Origin: a virus
IMG/VR virus record: IMGVR_UViG_3300021197_001743
Span: 1 to 64,000 of that record
Direction: 5' to 3' (one strand)
DNA length: 64,000 nt
The translations under genes were made by a program, and so were the position numbers. The notes beneath the pieces were generated by a model. That model saw only the letters and a list, made by a program, of their open reading frames with translations. It was not told the origin of the DNA and ran no database searches. Below are positions 60,748 to 64,000 of this stretch, one piece after another (within the stretch, counting starts at the first letter, position 1; every line of letters starts with the position of its first letter).

Positions 60748-63612
60748 ATGTCTAAATTATTTATTGGAAAAACCAAGCTTGATTCTCAAGCAAAAGGTTT
60801 TGATATGGCGGATATGGACGGTGAGCTCAATCTTGATCCATCTAAAATTACCGCTGATAAGGTTCTTGGCGCTGGTGAGCAACCGGCTGAAAATGGCCAC
60901 AAGCTAGTTAAAGAAGGTGCTCTTGAAGATGAGAAATCTCGTGCTCTTGCTGCCGAAGCTGCTATTCAAGCAGATGTTGACCAAAATGAAGCTGATGCTG
61001 ATGCTGCAATCGCTGCACTTCAAGCTGACGTAGATCAAAATGAATCTGATGCTGATGCTGGTCTTGCTGCAGCAGGTGTTGCTCGTGCAGCAATTCAAGC
61101 AGATGTTGATCAAAATGAAGCTGATGCTGATGCTGCTATGGCTGCTGAGATTGCTCGTGCTTCTGCTGCTGAAGCTGCCATTCAAGCTGACGTAGATCAG
61201 AATGAATCTGATGCTGACGCATCTTTCGTGGCTGCTACTGCAGATCGCGCTGCTGTTCGTTCTGAATTTGCTGCTGCTGATTTGGCTGCTAAAACTGCAT
61301 ATGAAGCTGCTGACGCTGCAATCATTGCAACTGCTGACGCTCTTGCTACCACAGTAACTAACAACGCTGCTGCTGACTTGGCTGCTCGTGCAACAATTCA
61401 AGCTGATGTTGATGCAAATGAAGCTGCTGCTTTAGCTGCTCGCACTGCTATTCAATCTGATGTAGATGCTAACGAAGCTGCTGCACTTGCTGGTCGTAAT
61501 CTTCTTGGTGATGCTATCGATGCTGAAGAGACTCGTGCTCTTGCTGCTGAAGGTGCTATTCAAGCTGATGTAGATGCTAATGAAGCTGCTGCACTTGCTG
61601 GTCGTAATGCTATTCAAGCTGACGTTGACCAAAACGAAGCTGATGCTGATGCATCTTTCGCTGCTATGGATGTTGCATACAAAGCTGCTGATGCTGCAAT
61701 CATTGTAACTGCTGACGCTCTTGCTGCTACAGTATCTGCTATGGACACTGCGTACAAAGCTGCTGATACTGCTGCTGCTACAGATCGTGCTGCTGTTCGT
61801 TCTGAATTCGCTGCTGCTGACACTGCTTTGGAATTATCCTTATTGGGTGATTGTGCTGCTGATTATGACACTCTTGGTAAACTTGAAGACAAAATTCAAG
61901 TTGAAGAAGGTCGTGTTGATGCTATCTTGCTTGCTGCTGATGCAGACAAAGATTCATTCGCAGAAATCGTAACTTTGATCAACTCTGTTGACACTGAAAA
62001 CGACAATGCACTTGCTGCTGTTATTTCAGATCTTAATACTGAAATCGCTGCAACTAATGCAGACATTTCTGCTGCTGCTACAGATCGTGCTGCTGTTCGT
62101 TCTGAATTTGCTGCTGCTGATGCTGCTTTAGAATTGGCTGTTCGTAAAGGTTCTAACGGTGTTTCTTTCGCTGGTTCAATGGCTGATCTTGATGATGCTA
62201 TTATAGCTGCTGATGATGCTCGTGTTGCTGGTGATGCTGCTGAGCAAGCTCGCGCTTTAGCTGCTGAAGCTGCTATCCAAGCTGATGTAGATCAAAATGA
62301 AGCTGATGCTGACGCATCTTTCGCTGCTATGGATCTTGCATACAAAGCTGCTGACACTGCAATCATTGCAACTGCTGACGCTCTTGCTGCTTCTTTGGCT
62401 ACTGAAATCACTAATCGTGCTGCTGACGTTGACGCAGAAGAAGCTCGTGCTTTAGCTGCTGAAGCTGCTATTCAAGCTGATGTAGATCAAAATGAATCTG
62501 ATGCTGATGCATCTTTCGCTGCTGCTGGTGTTGCTCGTGCAGCAATTCAATCAGATGTTGATGCTAACGAAGCTGCTGCTTTGGCTGGCCGTATTGCTAT
62601 TCAAGCAGACGTTGATGCAAATGAAGCTGCTGCTTTAGCTGCTCGCACTGCTATCCAAGCAGACGTTGATCAAAATGAAGCTGATGCTGATGCATCTTTC
62701 ACAGCTGCTGGTGTTGCTCGTGCAGCAATTCAAGCAGACGTTGATGCAAATGAAGCTGCTGCTTTAGCTGCTCGTAATCTTCTTGGTGATGCTCTAGATG
62801 CAGAAGAGACTCGTGCTCTTGCAGCTGAAGCTGCTATCCAAGCAGACGTTGATCAAAATGAAGCTGATGCTGACGCATCTTTCGCTGCTATGGATCTTGC
62901 ATACAAAGCTGCTGACACTGCAATCATTGCAACTGCTGATGCTCTTGCTGCTTCTTTAGCTACTGAGATCACTAATCGTGTTGCTGATGTTGATGCTGAA
63001 GAAGCTCGCGCTCTTGCTGCTGAAGCTGTGATTCAAGCTGATGTAAATGGTAAAGATGCTGCTCAAACTGCTGCTCTTGCTGCAGAAGCTACTACTGCTC
63101 GTGCTGCTGAAGTTGCTAACGCTGCTGCTGCTGCGGCTGCTCAAGCTACTGCTGACGCAATCGTTGCTGGTTCTGGTGTATCTCTAGATACTCTTATCGA
63201 GATCGTTGCTGCTTATGAATTGGCTGATACTTCAATCACTTCTTCTATCACTGCTCTTCAAGCTGATGTAGATGCAAACGAATTGGCTTCTGATAATGCT
63301 GAAACTGCTCTTGCAGCTAGCATTGATGATCTTGAAGCTGGTATGTTGCAATTTGCTTACTTGACTGAAGCTGATCACGCATCTACTCTTGCTAAGCCAT
63401 ATGTTGTTATCAACTCTGGTCTAGCAGGTAGAATGTATGTTCTTGCTGGTACAGCGGAAATGATGCAAAATGTTAAGAATGCTTCTGCTCTTTCTATCGA
63501 TATCGATGCTCCAGCTGGTTGTACATTCGAAAACGGTTCTGCTGTTCTTACAATGCACGAAGGTACTTCTGCAATGTTCGTTCTTTACGGTTCAACTGTT
63601 TATGTATACTAA
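60748..63612 (+). CDS. Alanine-rich repetitive coiled-coil virion protein
   Basis: A 954-residue protein; ATG 60748 has GGAGG eight bases before it, an upstream GTG lies before that site. The N-terminal 55 residues (LFIGKTKLDSQAKGFDMADM) and the C-terminal 80 (YVVINSGLAGRMYVLAGTAE, FENGSAVLTMHEGTSAMFVL) are globular; the rest is an Ala/Asp/Glu-rich repeat with about 17 copies of the type IQADVDQNEADADA or IQADVDANEAAALAAR, plus RAAVRSEFAAAD, forming a long coiled-coil rod. Codon use differs from neighbours: GCT for Ala and CGT for Arg dominate, which with the strong ribosome-binding site and terminator suggests very high expression. It is probably an abundant virion fibre or filament. Confidence 0.75.
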   Translation: MSKLFIGKTKLDSQAKGFDMADMDGELNLDPSKITADKVLGAGEQPAENGHKLVKEGALEDEKSRALAAEAAIQADVDQNEADADAAIAALQADVDQNESDADAGLAAAGVARAAIQADVDQNEADADAAMAAEIARASAAEAAIQADVDQNESDADASFVAATADRAAVRSEFAAADLAAKTAYEAADAAIIATADALATTVTNNAAADLAARATIQADVDANEAAALAARTAIQSDVDANEAAALAGRNLLGDAIDAEETRALAAEGAIQADVDANEAAALAGRNAIQADVDQNEADADASFAAMDVAYKAADAAIIVTADALAATVSAMDTAYKAADTAAATDRAAVRSEFAAADTALELSLLGDCAADYDTLGKLEDKIQVEEGRVDAILLAADADKDSFAEIVTLINSVDTENDNALAAVISDLNTEIAATNADISAAATDRAAVRSEFAAADAALELAVRKGSNGVSFAGSMADLDDAIIAADDARVAGDAAEQARALAAEAAIQADVDQNEADADASFAAMDLAYKAADTAIIATADALAASLATEITNRAADVDAEEARALAAEAAIQADVDQNESDADASFAAAGVARAAIQSDVDANEAAALAGRIAIQADVDANEAAALAARTAIQADVDQNEADADASFTAAGVARAAIQADVDANEAAALAARNLLGDALDAEETRALAAEAAIQADVDQNEADADASFAAMDLAYKAADTAIIATADALAASLATEITNRVADVDAEEARALAAEAVIQADVNGKDAAQTAALAAEATTARAAEVANAAAAAAAQATADAIVAGSGVSLDTLIEIVAAYELADTSITSSITALQADVDANELASDNAETALAASIDDLEAGMLQFAYLTEADHASTLAKPYVVINSGLAGRMYVLAGTAEMMQNVKNASALSIDIDAPAGCTFENGSAVLTMHEGTSAMFVLYGSTVYVY
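60961..63310 (+). repeat. Tandem degenerate coding repeat array
   Basis: About 17 copies of a degenerate module encoding I-Q-[AS]-D-V-[DN]-x-N-E, with longer duplicated blocks. For example, an Ala-rich block starting near 62263 is almost repeated near 62827, and AVRSEFAAAD occurs three times. The array is in-frame throughout. Confidence 0.85.
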
Positions 63613-63654
63613 TCACTAGTTGATTTTTATATCAGTATTCACAATACTATTCTT

Positions 63655-63685
63655 GGCCTCGGGGTTTTCCCCGAGGTCATTTTTA
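63655..63685 (+). terminator. Strong Rho-independent terminator
   Basis: CCTCGGGG (63657-63664), loop TTTT, CCCCGAGG (63669-63676), extended by two further pairs including one G-T, followed by CATTTTTATTT. An eight- to ten-base GC-rich stem with a T-tail, 45 nt after the coiled-coil gene. It ends that unit before the next late gene. Confidence 0.92.
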
Positions 63686-63747
63686 TTTAATGCCTCTAGT
63701 GAAGAGCACTATTCAAAATTGGATTTTACCTTTTCTTAATAAGAGCA

Positions 63748-63755
63748 CTATTTAT
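63748..63755 (+). promoter_or_regulatory. CTATTTAT motif, candidate late promoter element
   Basis: CTATTTAT lies after the terminator and 32 nt before the ATG at 63788. It matches motifs at 12357 and 32095. Because a strong terminator precedes it, a promoter is needed in this gap, which makes this the best-placed of the three copies. No sigma70 -35 was seen. Confidence 0.38.
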
Positions 63756-63787
63756 AAAGAATAAAAGTATTTCTAGGAGATGAATGA

Positions 63788-64000
63788 ATGTCGAGCATGT
63801 TAGAACAAGCCATCATCGATGCAGCCGCATTACGAGAGGCAGCATTAAAGAACGCCGAACAATCGCTAATTGAAAAATATGCGCCACAAATCAAAGAGGC
63901 TGTTGAGGCCATGCTCGAAAATGAAGAATCTCCTCGGATGAAATACGAAGGAAGATTAGTCAGTGTTGTTCACGAGGCAGATGATCAAGGCAACGTTACA
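63788..64000 (+). CDS. Probable prohead scaffold/core protein, truncated at window edge
   Basis: The first 71 residues of a gene running off the right edge. It begins MSSMLEQAIIDAAALREAAL, followed by a helical, Ala/Glu-rich region (ENAEQSLIEKYAP-like, then IKEAVEAMLENEESPRMKY). The ribosome-binding site is TAGGAG. An upstream ATG at 63784 is out of frame. A helical acidic start, an L-R-E tripeptide and its place after prohead protease and fibre genes suggest a scaffold or core protein comparable in role to T4 gp22, with the major capsid gene expected next. The family cannot be confirmed from this part. Confidence 0.5.
   Translation, partial: MSSMLEQAIIDAAALREAALKNAEQSLIEKYAPQIKEAVEAMLENEESPRMKYEGRLVSVVHEADDQGNVT

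Noticed and set aside
60653-60907. 84-codon + strand ORF spanning the leader of the rod gene
   Set aside because: It overlaps the rod gene in another frame, has no ribosome-binding site, and its composition looks random. The stem-loops explain the region better.
60904-61401. Minus-strand Ser/Cys/Ile-rich ORF of 165 codons opposite the rod gene
   Set aside because: It is the antisense shadow of the Ala/Asp/Glu repeat array; low-complexity and unsupported.
60961-63310. Repetitive DNA considered as a CRISPR-like array or iteron origin
   Set aside because: Repeats are degenerate, in-frame, of variable spacing and translate to a regular coiled coil. There are no fixed-length repeats and unique spacers.
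1-64000. T4 late promoter TATAAATA, tRNA genes, insertion sequences, integrase or attachment sites
   Set aside because: Reading all gaps found no TATAAATA before a late gene, no cloverleaf, no transposase or integrase and no inverted-repeat ends. Gaps are too short for most such elements. This was by eye and could miss diverged cases.

Overview
The window is a contiguous part of a tailed bacteriophage genome of myovirus type. All genes I can support are on the + strand. They are tightly packed, many with ATGA or TAATG stop/start overlaps, and no gap exceeds about 215 bases. T4-like hallmarks are clear: late sigma factor gp55, baseplate wedge gp25 and gp6, gp47/gp46-type recombination nuclease, DnaG-type primase, large terminase gp17, portal gp20 and prohead protease gp21. 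AT-rich sequence, strong AGGAGG ribosome-binding sites, sigma70-like promoters, a phage copy of ribosomal protein bS21 and very large LamG or coiled-coil fibre proteins suggest a phage of a Gram-negative, probably marine, bacterium. Host and habitat are inference.

Layout. 1-1.1 kb: the end of a 2OG-Fe(II) oxygenase gene and a GT2 glycosyltransferase. 1.1-2.9 kb: a promoter-driven operon with a zinc ribbon protein, a membrane protein and the gp55-like sigma factor. 2.9-35.4 kb: tail, baseplate and fibre genes, namely an M15-type peptidase, a spike-like protein, a 2295-residue protein, gp25, gp6, a DNRLRE-like protein, a 2106-residue LamG protein and several large unrecognised virion proteins. 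35.4-44.2 kb: short units headed by near-consensus sigma70 promoters, encoding a RuvC-like resolvase, an HxGH nucleotidyltransferase, primase, a small lipoprotein-like protein, a polymerase-beta-like nucleotidyltransferase, an Smr protein and an SbcD-SbcC (gp47-gp46) fusion. Embedded at 36.5-38.7 kb are three tagged small genes. 44.2-48.5 kb: a translationally coupled cassette of small genes, many with the same N-terminal tag, plus holin- or spanin-like membrane proteins. 48.5-56.1 kb: head genes (terminase, portal, two unrecognised proteins, a GNAT-like protein, DUF1360, prohead protease, two tagged proteins, bS21). 56.1-63.6 kb: three tandem fibre paralogues, a long fibre and an alanine-rich coiled-coil protein of distinct codon usage with a structured leader and a strong terminator. 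The window ends in a probable prohead scaffold gene.

The most interesting system is a recurrent N-terminal module (MK-[LI]-T-x-x-x-LK-x-[IL]-I-x-E) on at least ten otherwise unrelated small proteins. Three more head-region proteins have diverged versions. Every copy contains an [IL]-x-E tripeptide resembling the cleavage signal of T4 gp21-type prohead proteases, and the phage encodes such a protease. I infer that these are capsid-targeting sequences loading a set of internal, possibly injected, proteins into the prohead, and that the 5' module has spread between genes by duplication. Other notable items are the one-chain Mre11-Rad50 fusion, a probably leaderless RuvC-like mRNA, a 19-codon ORF with a perfect Shine-Dalgarno and a hairpin before the protease, and phage bS21.
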